From Candidatus Melainabacteria bacterium (GTDB lineage Bacteria > Cyanobacteriota > Vampirovibrionia > Obscuribacterales > Obscuribacteraceae), in assembly GCA_016716405.1 (NCBI GenBank), contig JADJWK010000004.1, positions 558,001 through 622,000 of the forward strand: DNA of 64,000 nt, written 5' to 3'. Under the pieces are notes generated by a model, which was not told the DNA's origin, ran no database searches, and saw only the letters and a list, made by a program, of their open reading frames with translations. A program made the position numbers and the translations under genes. Positions 34,540 to 43,667 of this stretch are shown here, one piece after another (the first letter of the stretch is position 1; each line of letters opens with the position of its first letter).

Positions 34540-35672
34540 GCGCCCAGAAAGACCTGTGGAGTCCCAGCCGATTAATCGCCGCGGCGATGAGCGCCGCACT
34601 GCTGGTGGTTGTGATGCTACCCGGAGCGGTCCGGGCGCAACAACCGCTTTCCTGGGAAGAACTCGATCGCCAGCTCAAGCCCAGGATCTATCATCTCAAC
34701 GCTGCCATCAAGCTGCGCCTGAAAGAAGGCAAGTATGCGATGTTCTTCAACGTCACCAAGAAAGAGAAGTTCCCGATCTTCGCCACCATCGACAGGGACT
34801 TCGGCTACCGCGTCATGAGCTTCGGATCGGCATTTCCTGTGAAGACGAACAAACCGGGAACCACATATTTCCTCACTTCGCAGCATGTCACGAACAGACC
34901 GAACACGATCGTGGTGGAATTCGAGCGCTTCTATGCGGCTATGCGCCTCTACGCGGAGCAGACCGCCGGCGGAGCCAATGCCGAGAGCCGTTACGATCAG
35001 CTCCAGAAAATCGTCACCATGCCTTATATCAACAAGAACATGAGCTCCCACGAGCTCGCCTCCTACGAGCACACCACCGAAGCGATCTGGGACTGCTATC
35101 AGACCTATCTCTCCACCAGGGTCGATCCCAACCGGAGCACATTCAAGAAATATCTTGCCCTGACCGGAGCCACCCCCGAGATTGGCTATTTCCTTCATTC
35201 TCCCGGCCCGGTGGATAAGCCGCCGCTGTCGGCGCGTATCTACAAGACATCCACGGAGCCGCGTCATTTCGACATCACGATCCTGACAGCCAAGACCCCG
35301 GCCATTTCCCCCATCGAGCTCGATAGCGCCGAGCCCGCCGAGGGGCAGGAAGTGCAGGTGATAGGCTATCCGGAAGCATCGGATCAGATCGACGCTGACG
35401 CGGACAAGTATTATGCCCCCACTTTCAACAGCGGTCGCATCAGCCGGGTCACCCCCAGAATGCTGCAAGTCGACGCACCGGTGACGGTGGGAAGCAGCGG
35501 CGGGCCGGTGGTCAACAGGTTCGGCCGGGTAGTCGGAATGGTCACCGTTCGAGCGGTCTCCAGCCGCAACGGCGCCGAGCTGCCCAACTTCGCCGGGGCC
35601 GTCACCGCCCGTACCATCATGACTTTCGCTCCGGAGCTTTTCGCGGCACCGAAAAGCGCTGCCGGACTCTAG
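34536..35672 (+). CDS. Exported trypsin-like serine protease
   Basis: 378 residues from ATG 34536 (ATGA overlap with DUF4127). A hydrophobic signal or anchor segment (IAAAMSAALLVVVMLPGAVRA) targets it outward. The catalytic His lies in YFLTSQHVTN and the Ser in VTVGSSGGPVVNRFGRVVGM. The probable Asp is in RHFDITILTA. No PDZ domain follows, unlike DegP. The His-Ser spacing is enlarged by an inserted helical region. The substrate is unknown; it may work with the two genes before it. Confidence 0.83.
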   Translation: MSAQKDLWSPSRLIAAAMSAALLVVVMLPGAVRAQQPLSWEELDRQLKPRIYHLNAAIKLRLKEGKYAMFFNVTKKEKFPIFATIDRDFGYRVMSFGSAFPVKTNKPGTTYFLTSQHVTNRPNTIVVEFERFYAAMRLYAEQTAGGANAESRYDQLQKIVTMPYINKNMSSHELASYEHTTEAIWDCYQTYLSTRVDPNRSTFKKYLALTGATPEIGYFLHSPGPVDKPPLSARIYKTSTEPRHFDITILTAKTPAISPIELDSAEPAEGQEVQVIGYPEASDQIDADADKYYAPTFNSGRISRVTPRMLQVDAPVTVGSSGGPVVNRFGRVVGMVTVRAVSSRNGAELPNFAGAVTARTIMTFAPELFAAPKSAAGL

Positions 35673-35688
35673 AATCGCCGGTCGATGG

Positions 35689-36489
35689 CTAATGCTCTTT
35701 GCGGCGCTTGCGGGCGGGCGGCGGATCGGCGAACAGACTGCTAGACTCCGAGTCACCGTTATCGAGAAGAAGCGCCATCTCATCTTTTACTCTACGGAAG
35801 CCTTTCAAAGGATCGAAAAGGCTGGCGCTCACTTTCTTCTTGCTGGCTCCCAGAGTATCGAGAACCATGGCGGCATGGCCTGACCTCTGGAGGATCTTGG
35901 CCCTCAGGGGAGTCCCTCCTTTCTCGATGGGAATCTGCACCATTTTGCCAATCACTTCCGAGAATTGAGGCGGAGCCGTTATACCGCTGGCCAGCCATAT
36001 GTCACCGTACTTGGAGCCAGTAGGGAGATTGATGGTCACAGCATAAGACTTGCAACCTGCGATATCCAGGGACTTACCCGTCTTTTTCACTTTCATGCCC
36101 TTGAACCGGTCCAGGCGCTCACCGTTCTTGCCCCTGGCTGCCGGCATGAAAAATCCGCGCTCTTTCCACTGATCGTAAGTGAAACTGCAGAAGGCTTTGG
36201 ACTCAATGTTGTAGAGATAAGCATCCCATTTCGGCGCTTTGAAGATCCAGACAATCCCCATCTTCTCGGCATTGAGCCGCACTCCGCTCGGGCACATCAG
36301 GCAGCGGATCGGGCCGATAAGCTCGCTTGTCTGCATAAGCTCCCAGACCTCGATCTTCTTAGCCGGTGCCGGTCCGGCCGCGACCAGCACATCGGCCGGC
36401 GCCGGCGCCGGCGCCGTCGCGCCAACCATTGCGAGAACGGGCAGCGCGAGCAGGAACGGGAGACAGGCTTTCTTTAGCGAAGAGATCAC
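35689..36489 (-). CDS. Secreted hypothetical protein
   Basis: 266 residues from a GTG start at 36489. The signal peptide is LKKACLPFLLALPVLAMVGA. A Pro/Ala linker is followed by a beta-rich domain with CLMCPSG, FCSFTYDQW and GCKSYAVTINLPTG, which could form one or two disulfides. A Lys/Arg-rich tail ends the protein. The general layout is like lipoprotein-localisation-type (DUF4412-like) folds, but I cannot assign a family. Confidence 0.6.
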   Translation of the reverse strand: MISSLKKACLPFLLALPVLAMVGATAPAPAPADVLVAAGPAPAKKIEVWELMQTSELIGPIRCLMCPSGVRLNAEKMGIVWIFKAPKWDAYLYNIESKAFCSFTYDQWKERGFFMPAARGKNGERLDRFKGMKVKKTGKSLDIAGCKSYAVTINLPTGSKYGDIWLASGITAPPQFSEVIGKMVQIPIEKGGTPLRAKILQRSGHAAMVLDTLGASKKKVSASLFDPLKGFRRVKDEMALLLDNGDSESSSLFADPPPARKRRKEH

Positions 36490-36569
36490 TGATTTATGAT
36501 AGCACCTGAACTGGCGTAGTTCCTGTAGAATGCTCTGGTCCGCTTTTTTCAGGATCAGACAGGACCGCG

Positions 36570-38477
36570 ATGGGTCAAGACAGAAATCTATTTCCCGCTC
36601 TCTTCTGCATATTATTCCTGTTAATGCTCTTGCCAATGATCTCGAGCTGCGGCGCGGACCCGGCCGTCAAGAACATGGGCTCGAGCTCGGGAGGGCGCAA
36701 ACAATCCGCGCTTCCAGTCGTCGATCCCGAGTTTCCCGGCGCCTACCAGACCGTCGAGCAGGATGGGGTGCAATTTCGCCGGGGGCGATATCGCGCCGGT
36801 AAGTTCGGGGGCACGCTCGTACGCTCCCTCACCGGCGCCGATCCCAAAACCTTCAATCCCTGGGCCGCCACCGACACTACATCCAGCGATATTGCCGGTC
36901 TCATGTTCGCGTCCCTTCTGACCACCGACATGTACAACGGCGAAACGATCCCTTATATGGCGGATAGCTTCCAGGTAGGGAAAGACGGTATCACTTACTT
37001 CACCCGCCTGCGCTCCGGGCTCAGGTGGAGCGATGGAGAGCCGATCACCGCCGATGATGTCGCCTTCACCTGGAACACCATCGTGGCGGGCGGCTACGGC
37101 AACGCCTCGCTTCGCGATATCACCGCTGTCGATGGCAATCCGCCCGAGGTTACCGTGGTCGACAGCCTCACCAACAAATATGTTACAGCCCGTCCCTTCG
37201 CGCCATTCCTGAGAGCCATGGGAGACATTCCGATTGCTCCCCGGCACATCATCGAGCCGGTAATCAAGGCAAAAGACGGGCGCAAGAAATTCGACGGCTT
37301 CTGGCCCGTCACGGTAGCGCCTGCAAGCCTGGTGACCAGCGGTCCTTTCAAATTGAAGTCCATGGTCTCCGGCCAGCGTGTGGAATTCTGCCGAAACGAA
37401 AACTTCTTCATGGTTGATCACGAAGGCAGGCGCCTTCCCTATCTGGACAGGGTGGTCTACCAGATCGTCCCTGACGTGCAGACCAATCTGCTCAAATTCA
37501 AATCAGGCGAGCTCGATATAACCCAGATACGATCGAGGGACACCGCCGAGCTCCTCTCGCTCAGGAAGCGCGGCAACTTCAGTCTCTACAATCTCGGTCA
37601 GGCCCAGGGCACGGTCTTTCTCATGTTCAACCTGAACCGGCGCAAGAATGATAAGGGTGATTTTTACGTGGATCCGGTCAAATCAGCCTGGTTCAATGAT
37701 GTCAATTTTCGCCAGGCCGTCAATCACGCCATCAATAGAGACGCCATGGTGGCGAACTATTTCAAAGGGCTCGGCTATCCGGGCTACACCATGCTCTCGC
37801 CGACAAGCCCGTTTTTCGACCCTGAGCTGGCAGAGTTCGAGCCCAACCGGAAATATGCCCTCGGTCTGCTCGCGAGATCCGGCTTCAAACAGAACAGAGA
37901 CGGAATTCTCGAGGACCGAGACGGCAACGAAGTGGAATTCGATCTTGTCACCGCTTCCGGTGGCACCTTCCTGCCCTCGATCAGCAATATGCTCATCGAG
38001 GATCTCAGGAGGCTCGGCATGAAAGTCAATTTCCAGGAGATCAATTTCAATATCCTCATGGACAAGGTCCACACAGCCTGCAACTGGCAGGCAGCCGTCT
38101 ACGGGCTCTCCGGAGGGGATCCTTTCGAGCCCAATAACAGCGCCAATGTGTTTGCCAGCGACGCCCGCCTCCATCTGTTCGACCAGCGCCAGCCCGACGC
38201 CACCGGCACGATCAGGGCAGGTGATGCCCGGGTCTGGGAGAAACGTCTGGACGATCTTTTCGCTCAGGGTACGGCAACATTCGACAAAGACAAGCGAAAG
38301 GCCGTATATAACGAGATCCAGAAAATCATTTACGACCAGGCGCCATTCATCTATCTGGTCAGCCCCATGACTATAATCGGCTCCCGGAACACCATCCAGA
38401 ACTATGCACCTACCAGGCTTTCCCAGACCTCATCCGGGCTTCACAATATCGAGGAGATCTGGAAAGAGGATCAATGA
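36570..38477 (+). CDS. Oligopeptide-type ABC solute-binding lipoprotein
   Basis: 635 residues, SBP_bac_5 family. The lipobox LPMISSC places the lipid-bearing Cys near residue 28. LRSLTGADPKTFNPWAATDT is followed by YFTRLRSGLRWSDGEPITAD (family signature), PYLDRVVYQIVPD and VNFRQAVNHAINRDAMV. It binds peptides or similar ligands outside the inner membrane for a permease. It is followed two bases later by a second, related binding protein. Confidence 0.92.
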   Translation: MGQDRNLFPALFCILFLLMLLPMISSCGADPAVKNMGSSSGGRKQSALPVVDPEFPGAYQTVEQDGVQFRRGRYRAGKFGGTLVRSLTGADPKTFNPWAATDTTSSDIAGLMFASLLTTDMYNGETIPYMADSFQVGKDGITYFTRLRSGLRWSDGEPITADDVAFTWNTIVAGGYGNASLRDITAVDGNPPEVTVVDSLTNKYVTARPFAPFLRAMGDIPIAPRHIIEPVIKAKDGRKKFDGFWPVTVAPASLVTSGPFKLKSMVSGQRVEFCRNENFFMVDHEGRRLPYLDRVVYQIVPDVQTNLLKFKSGELDITQIRSRDTAELLSLRKRGNFSLYNLGQAQGTVFLMFNLNRRKNDKGDFYVDPVKSAWFNDVNFRQAVNHAINRDAMVANYFKGLGYPGYTMLSPTSPFFDPELAEFEPNRKYALGLLARSGFKQNRDGILEDRDGNEVEFDLVTASGGTFLPSISNMLIEDLRRLGMKVNFQEINFNILMDKVHTACNWQAAVYGLSGGDPFEPNNSANVFASDARLHLFDQRQPDATGTIRAGDARVWEKRLDDLFAQGTATFDKDKRKAVYNEIQKIIYDQAPFIYLVSPMTIIGSRNTIQNYAPTRLSQTSSGLHNIEEIWKEDQ

Positions 38478-38478
38478 T

Positions 38479-40479
38479 ATGAGCACGAAATCGCTCCTCA
38501 TCTTTGTATCGGCGCTGGTACCGACTCTTTTGCTATTCGCCTGCGGACAGTTCGAGCAGAGCACCCCGGCTCAGCACTCCGCCTGTGAGGACCTGGGAGT
38601 GCACGCCACCGCCGGTGACGAGGTCACCAATTCCGGCTCGCCTTCGGCCCTCGAAATGCAAAGAGCCCTGGCCACAGCCAGGATCTTGCAGGCTGCCCGG
38701 GCGCAATATCCCGATCCCGGTCCTTTCACCCTCACCACCGGCAGCCAGGGTGCCGAATACTGGGTCGCACGGGGCGAGCGCGGCAATTTCGGCGGCACCC
38801 TCACAGTCTCGACTTTCGGAACCGGACCGAAGACTTTCAATGTCTGGGAAGCCCACGAAGTTCCCAGCCACGGTCTCGGCATCCTCATGTGGGAGCCCCT
38901 CGTGGACATCGACCCCTGGACAGGAAAGACCTATCCGCGCCTGGCGAAAGAGATAAAGGTCGGCAAAGACGGGCTGCAATACGCGATCAAGCTCAGAAAG
39001 GGCCTGGTCTGGTCCGACGGCACCCCGCTCACCGCCGACGATGTGGTCTTCACATTCAACAAGATAATCAAGGAAGGCTACGGCAATTCGAGCACCAGAG
39101 ACACTCTCAGCGTCAAGGGGGAGTTCCCGGAAGTCAGCAAGATCGACGATTACACTATCCACTTCAAGACCCGAGAGCCTTTCGCGCCCTTTCTCCACAG
39201 CGTTCACAATGTGCCCATCGCCCCCCGCCATGCTCTTGCGCAGATAGTGGCGAAACCAATGGAAGCTTTTCACGAGTTCTGGGACATCAATTGCAGACCA
39301 TCGGATCTCGTGGTTAGCGGTCCTTTCAAGCTCGAGCGCTATGTTCCGGGACAGCGGATCGAGCTGGCCCGCAACGAGAATTACAGCTTCGTGGACAGTC
39401 AAGGACGCAAGCTCCCCTATCTCGATCGCTTCGTCGAGGTGGTGGTGCCGGATCAGACGACTCAGCTGCTGAAATTCTACGGCGACGAAGTGGACTTTCT
39501 CGATGTCCGCTCCGTGCGAGGTTTCGATGCGGCTCTCATGAAACAACGCGAGAAGACCGGCAACTTCTCCATGTACAACCTCGGCCCCGAGGACGGCTCC
39601 ACATTTCTCGCCCTCAATCTCTGCCGCCGCAAGAACCCCGAGACCGGAAAATATTATGTCGATCCGGTCAAACAGAAGTGGTTCAACAACCTCAAGTTCA
39701 GAGCCGCCATCAGCCACGCCATCGACAGACAGCGCATGGTGGACAATATCCTCAAAGGGGTCGGTCTGCCGATCTTCTCCCACATCACCGCCGTCTCGCC
39801 CTGGTATAACAGAAGCCTGAAACCTTACGGCAAAGACATGCGATACGCGCAAGACCTGCTTGCCGAGGCGGGTTTCCACAAGGAAGGAGACCGGCTCATG
39901 GACAGGGAAGGCAATGCCGTGGAATTCGTGCTCCAGACCAATGCCGGCAATACTACCCGTGATGCTGCCTGCGTGATGATCCAGAATGACCTCGCCGAGC
40001 TAGGTATAAGGGTCGACTATCAACCAATCGATTTCAACATAATGATCGACAAGATCAATTCGAGCCTCGACTGGGAAGGCGTGGTCATGGCTCTCACCGG
40101 CAATCAGATCGAGCCCTATGACAGCGCCAATGTCTGGAAGTCCGGCGGGCGGCTGCATGTCTTCGACCAGCGCCTGCCGGACGACAGAGGTCGGATCGAG
40201 GTCACTGACGCCAGGGACTGGGAGAAAGAGATCGACGATTGTTTCGACCGTGGCGCCACGACTTTCGACATGGCTAAACGCCGGGAGTTTTTCGACAGAT
40301 ACCAGCAGATCGTTTACGAGAATCTGCCGTTCATTTATCTATACTCACCCCTGAACATATCGGCAGCCCGCAATACCATCAAGAATTACAGACCCACCCC
40401 GCTGGGCGTCTATTACACTCCCAAAGGCTCCCTCCATAACATCGAGGAAATCTATCTGCAAAAGGGCGCAAGCAAGTAA
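38479..40479 (+). CDS. Second oligopeptide-type solute-binding lipoprotein
   Basis: 666 residues from ATG 38479. The lipobox is LLLFAC (Cys about residue 20). It shares the fold and many segments with the preceding protein: KTFNVWEAHE, YAIKLRKGLVWSDGTPLTAD, and KFRAAISHAIDRQRMVD. The two are clearly paralogues from an old duplication. An extra 60-residue hydrophilic segment follows the lipobox. It sits directly before two permease genes. Confidence 0.92.
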   Translation: MSTKSLLIFVSALVPTLLLFACGQFEQSTPAQHSACEDLGVHATAGDEVTNSGSPSALEMQRALATARILQAARAQYPDPGPFTLTTGSQGAEYWVARGERGNFGGTLTVSTFGTGPKTFNVWEAHEVPSHGLGILMWEPLVDIDPWTGKTYPRLAKEIKVGKDGLQYAIKLRKGLVWSDGTPLTADDVVFTFNKIIKEGYGNSSTRDTLSVKGEFPEVSKIDDYTIHFKTREPFAPFLHSVHNVPIAPRHALAQIVAKPMEAFHEFWDINCRPSDLVVSGPFKLERYVPGQRIELARNENYSFVDSQGRKLPYLDRFVEVVVPDQTTQLLKFYGDEVDFLDVRSVRGFDAALMKQREKTGNFSMYNLGPEDGSTFLALNLCRRKNPETGKYYVDPVKQKWFNNLKFRAAISHAIDRQRMVDNILKGVGLPIFSHITAVSPWYNRSLKPYGKDMRYAQDLLAEAGFHKEGDRLMDREGNAVEFVLQTNAGNTTRDAACVMIQNDLAELGIRVDYQPIDFNIMIDKINSSLDWEGVVMALTGNQIEPYDSANVWKSGGRLHVFDQRLPDDRGRIEVTDARDWEKEIDDCFDRGATTFDMAKRREFFDRYQQIVYENLPFIYLYSPLNISAARNTIKNYRPTPLGVYYTPKGSLHNIEEIYLQKGASK

Positions 40480-41448
40480 GTGTCGATTCCGATCTTTCTA
40501 CTGAAACGAATACTACAGGCGATACCGCTTCTCTTCCTGATCTCTGTGATGAGCTTCACCATGCTCAAGATGGCGCCGGTAGATCCCCTGGCTCACCTGA
40601 AAGCCAATCCCGCCATCTCCCAGGCGGCTATAGATGCCGAGGAAGAGCGCCTGGGACTCAATAAGCCACCGGCTATCCAGTATCTGATCTGGCTCAAGAA
40701 TCTCAGCCGGGGCGACCTGGGAATCTCCACCTCCGGAGGCTCGGTCTTCGCCCTGCTCACCCAGAGAGCAGGCAATACTCTCATCCTGAGCATCCTCTCG
40801 ATCATCTGCACCTGGCTTATCGCGCTGCCCGCCGGCACTTATGCCGCCATCCACCGGGGCAGGCTCCCGGACAAATTCTTCTCCCTGTTGACGGCCATGG
40901 GCATGTCCATGCCTACCTTTCTATCCTCCCTGCTGCTTCTCATGCTGGCTCTCGCCACCGGCTGGTTTCCCATCGGTGGACTGACCAGCCCATCTTTCTA
41001 CGAGCTCGATCCCCTGGGTCAGGCGCTCGATCTCGCTCATCATTTGATCATCCCGGTGACGGTAATGACTTTCTACGCTCTTGCCGGAATCCAGCGGCAG
41101 ATGCGGGGCGCCCTCCTCGACGTCTTGCGAGCCGAATATGTGCGTACCGCCAGAGCCAAAGGACTGAGCGAGACTATGGTGATCTACAAGCACGCCGTTC
41201 GCAACGCCATCAATCCGCTCATCACCATCTTCGGATTCGAGTTCGCCTCACTGCTTTCCGGAGCGGCTCTCGCCGAGATGGTGCTCGCTTATCCGGGTCT
41301 GGGCAGGCTTACTCTCGAGGGCGTTCTCACCAAGGACATGAATCTGGTGATGGCATCGATCATGCTGGGCTCGCTGATGCTCATAATCGGCAATCTCCTG
41401 GCCGATGTCCTTCTCAAAGTCACCGACCCCCGCATCACTCTCGATTGA
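40480..41448 (+). CDS. ABC transporter permease, DppB/OppB type
   Basis: 322 residues from GTG 40480, touching the previous stop. Six membrane helices, with the binding-protein-dependent transport EAA signature at GLSETMVIYKHAVRNAINPL (about residues 228-247), where the ATPase docks. FLISVMSFTMLKMAPVDP is the typical start. It passes peptides across the inner membrane together with the next gene's product. Confidence 0.94.
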   Translation: MSIPIFLLKRILQAIPLLFLISVMSFTMLKMAPVDPLAHLKANPAISQAAIDAEEERLGLNKPPAIQYLIWLKNLSRGDLGISTSGGSVFALLTQRAGNTLILSILSIICTWLIALPAGTYAAIHRGRLPDKFFSLLTAMGMSMPTFLSSLLLLMLALATGWFPIGGLTSPSFYELDPLGQALDLAHHLIIPVTVMTFYALAGIQRQMRGALLDVLRAEYVRTARAKGLSETMVIYKHAVRNAINPLITIFGFEFASLLSGAALAEMVLAYPGLGRLTLEGVLTKDMNLVMASIMLGSLMLIIGNLLADVLLKVTDPRITLD

Positions 41449-41458
41449 GGAGAAGCCA

Positions 41459-42553
41459 GTGACCACAGCCATATCCAAGAAGCGGCGCACCGCCTGGCAG
41501 AAACTCTGGAGCGATAAGGTAGCCCGCACGGCAATCGTAGTACTGGTCCTCCTCTATCTCGGGGCCGCCTTTGCCGATCCGCTGACGCCTTACAGCATGG
41601 GATTCAATGATCCCGATCTGGCCAACGCTCCTCCCACCCCGGTGCATTTCAAGGATGAAAGAGGAGTTCCTGTCTGGCCGTACGTTCACAGAGTAGAGCG
41701 CAGTTTCGATGTAGAGACATTCAAGCAATCCTATCTCGAGGTCACCGACAGGCAGTATCCCCTGAAACTCTTCTGCCCGGGAGATCCTTACAGGCTCTTC
41801 GGGCTGATCCCGTGCGATATCCATGTTTTCGGAGTGGAGGCACCGGCGCGGCTCTTTGTCATCGGCTCGGACATCAACGGCAGGGACAGCTTCTCGAGGC
41901 TCTTCTTCGGCGCCCAGAAAAGCCTCACCATAGGCTTTCTCGGGCTCCTGATCGCATTTCCCATAGGCATAGTCTATGGTGGCATATCGGGCTTCTTTGG
42001 TGGTATCGTGGACAATATCATGATGCGATTCGCCGAGGCGATCATGTCGATCCCGGGCTTTTACCTGCTCATCGGACTGGCGGCGATCCTGCCGCCCAGC
42101 ATGTCCAGTTCCCAGCGCTTCGCCCTGATCACCGTCATTCTATCTTTTATAAGCTGGGCGGGTCTGGCCAGGATAATCCGGGGCATGGTCCTGGCCGTGC
42201 GCCAGGAGGAATTCGTCCAGGCGGCACGGGCAGCAGGACTCGGTGAGTTCAGGAATATCGTCGTCCATGTCATTCCGCAGACATCGAGCTTCATCATCGT
42301 CGCCGCCACCCTGCGGGTCCCTCATTTCATCCTCTCGGAAAGCGGGCTCTCCTTCATCGGTCTGGGCATTCAACAACCAGACGCGAGCTGGGGAAACATG
42401 CTGAAATTCGCCATGGACAACGTAAACGATCTTCTCAATCAGCCCTGGCTCATCGCTCCGGGGATTCTTATCTTTATTACAATTCTATGCTTCAATTCTC
42501 TCGGGGACACCCTGAGGGACGTCCTCGATCCGAAGATGCAAGGTATTTCCTGA
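41459..42553 (+). CDS. ABC transporter permease, DppC/OppC type
   Basis: 364 residues from the GTG at 41459 with a GAGGAG ribosome site. An N-terminal helix is followed by a long extracellular insert (about residues 45-130), longer than in E. coli DppC. Then come five helices with the EAA loop in AARAAGLGEFRNIVVHVIPQ. LSESGLSFIGLGIQQPDASWG is typical of the family. No ATP-binding gene follows, so DppD/DppF-type partners must be encoded elsewhere. Confidence 0.93.
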   Translation: MTTAISKKRRTAWQKLWSDKVARTAIVVLVLLYLGAAFADPLTPYSMGFNDPDLANAPPTPVHFKDERGVPVWPYVHRVERSFDVETFKQSYLEVTDRQYPLKLFCPGDPYRLFGLIPCDIHVFGVEAPARLFVIGSDINGRDSFSRLFFGAQKSLTIGFLGLLIAFPIGIVYGGISGFFGGIVDNIMMRFAEAIMSIPGFYLLIGLAAILPPSMSSSQRFALITVILSFISWAGLARIIRGMVLAVRQEEFVQAARAAGLGEFRNIVVHVIPQTSSFIIVAATLRVPHFILSESGLSFIGLGIQQPDASWGNMLKFAMDNVNDLLNQPWLIAPGILIFITILCFNSLGDTLRDVLDPKMQGIS

Positions 42554-42769
42554 ATGCTCGATGTCTCCACAATGCAGATCGTTTGCATAGTGCTGGCCGC
42601 ACTGACGGCATCGACCCTGACTATCTATGCCACCTGGCGTTCGCCGGGCAGGGGCCGCTATCTCTGCCAGGACTGCAAGTTCAACAACCCCAGCGACTGC
42701 CTGAAAGAAGAACGCCCCATGTCGATCGGCTGCACCAGCTACCGGACAAGAGAAGATAAGAGCAAATAG
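42554..42769 (+). CDS. Small membrane protein with a Cys4 tail
   Basis: 71 residues starting right at the permease stop. One N-terminal helix (MQIVCIVLAALTASTLTIYA), then a tail with CQDCKFNNPSDC and a fourth Cys in SIGC, plausibly a zinc site or disulfides. Likely co-transcribed with the transporter. Function unknown. Confidence 0.6.
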   Translation: MLDVSTMQIVCIVLAALTASTLTIYATWRSPGRGRYLCQDCKFNNPSDCLKEERPMSIGCTSYRTREDKSK

Positions 42770-42773
42770 TCGA

Positions 42774-43274
42774 TTATCGAGCCGGACCCGGCGATGAATC
42801 AGCGAGCACTTCCTTGATCTCCGCAAGGGCTTTCGGTAGAGCGACTTTCCTGTCACTGCGCCGCAGGTCCAGATTGCTGAACCAGGCCACCTCACTCTTT
42901 TCGTCCACGGGCAGGCAGGAGATTCCCCAGGCGGTTCCGACAAAGTACTGCCTCTCTTTGCGGAGAAAGACAAGGGCCAGTCCCTCAGGGAAACGGCACT
43001 GGGCGCAGATGAAATTTTCGAATCCATGAATCTTGAACTCTTTCGGGAGATCGCCTTTGACCGCCTGCTCGAGATGAGCAGCGGAGATTTCTCTGTACTC
43101 CCAGTGCTGGCCTTTTACCGTCATCTCCTTCGGCTTATCGATATTGACCACTGCTATATATTGCGAATTCCGGATCATCTCCCGGGCGGTCGGCAGATAA
43201 GCCTTGGCCCCGGCCGGCAAAGAGCTCACCAGGAAAAAGAGCGAAAGAATCAGAATAAAAGGCTTCACTGGCAC
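42774..43274 (-). CDS. Secreted hypothetical protein with CxxC motif
   Basis: 166 residues from a GTG. The signal peptide is ILILSLFFLVSSLPAGAKA. The mature protein has YIAVVNIDKPKEMTVKGQHW, ICAQCRFPEG (CxxC) and FVGTAWGISCLPVDEKSEVA. It looks like a small beta-fold exported protein. Converges with the transporter operon. No family recognised. Confidence 0.6.
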   Translation of the reverse strand: MPVKPFILILSLFFLVSSLPAGAKAYLPTAREMIRNSQYIAVVNIDKPKEMTVKGQHWEYREISAAHLEQAVKGDLPKEFKIHGFENFICAQCRFPEGLALVFLRKERQYFVGTAWGISCLPVDEKSEVAWFSNLDLRRSDRKVALPKALAEIKEVLADSSPGPAR

Positions 43275-43395
43275 CCCCGATTGGAGCTGGCAAAGACCTT
43301 ATTCCCAATTACCTGGAAATTCTCGATCGTTATATAAGGTCCAGGCTAACAACTCCGTGTCAGGGCGCCTGTCCAGGGTATCGAATCAAAGAGCG
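43275..43395. other. Spacer between ncRNA candidate and secreted gene
   Basis: Contains no open frame and no clear signal. If the RNA upstream reads through its terminator this would be leader for the secreted gene. Confidence 0.3.
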
Positions 43396-43573
43396 AAAAA
43401 AAAATAGATAGATCAAGCCCCTCTGCCGGTTCACCCACCGACCCAGAGGGGCTTGCTCCTATTGGAGTTGACCGATTCCAACATCGCACCGCGCAGCTCT
43501 AACACGTGAGACTTTTTCGGGTCCAACACTGGTTAGCCCGCTGGGTATGAGCTGTTTATTTCGGACGATCTTA
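43396..43573 (-). ncRNA. Noncoding RNA candidate with own promoter and terminator
   Basis: Runs from a predicted start near 43573 to a hairpin with a perfect 12-base-pair stem (CAAGCCCCTCTG, 43414-43425, with 43444-43455) and a run of nine U (43396-43404) nine bases further on. The 5' half can fold: ATCG/CGAT and CCG/CGG outer pairs, CAGCTC/GAGCTG, and an inner CGGG/CCCG hairpin. There is no ORF. I could not match it to 6S, SRP or a known riboswitch. It could equally be a leader of the secreted gene downstream. Confidence 0.65.
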
Positions 43574-43578
43574 TACCG

Positions 43579-43606
43579 ATTATAGCAAGAATCAAAGAGG
43601 TGACAA
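43579..43606 (-). promoter_or_regulatory. Strong promoter of the ncRNA candidate
   Basis: On the minus strand TTGTCA (43601-43606), a 16-base spacer and a perfect TATAAT (43579-43584) preceded by TGC. This is one of the best matches to a housekeeping promoter in the window. Confidence 0.75.
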
Positions 43607-43667
43607 TACTTAACACCCCTGATTAATTACTTGTAAGTCTCGAAGTTCCATTGCCGGAAAGCCTCTT

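Noticed and set aside
43396..43573. Identification of the RNA candidate as 6S or SRP RNA
   Set aside because: The conserved SRP loop motif is missing, and the long rod with central bubble of 6S is not convincing, so no family name is given.
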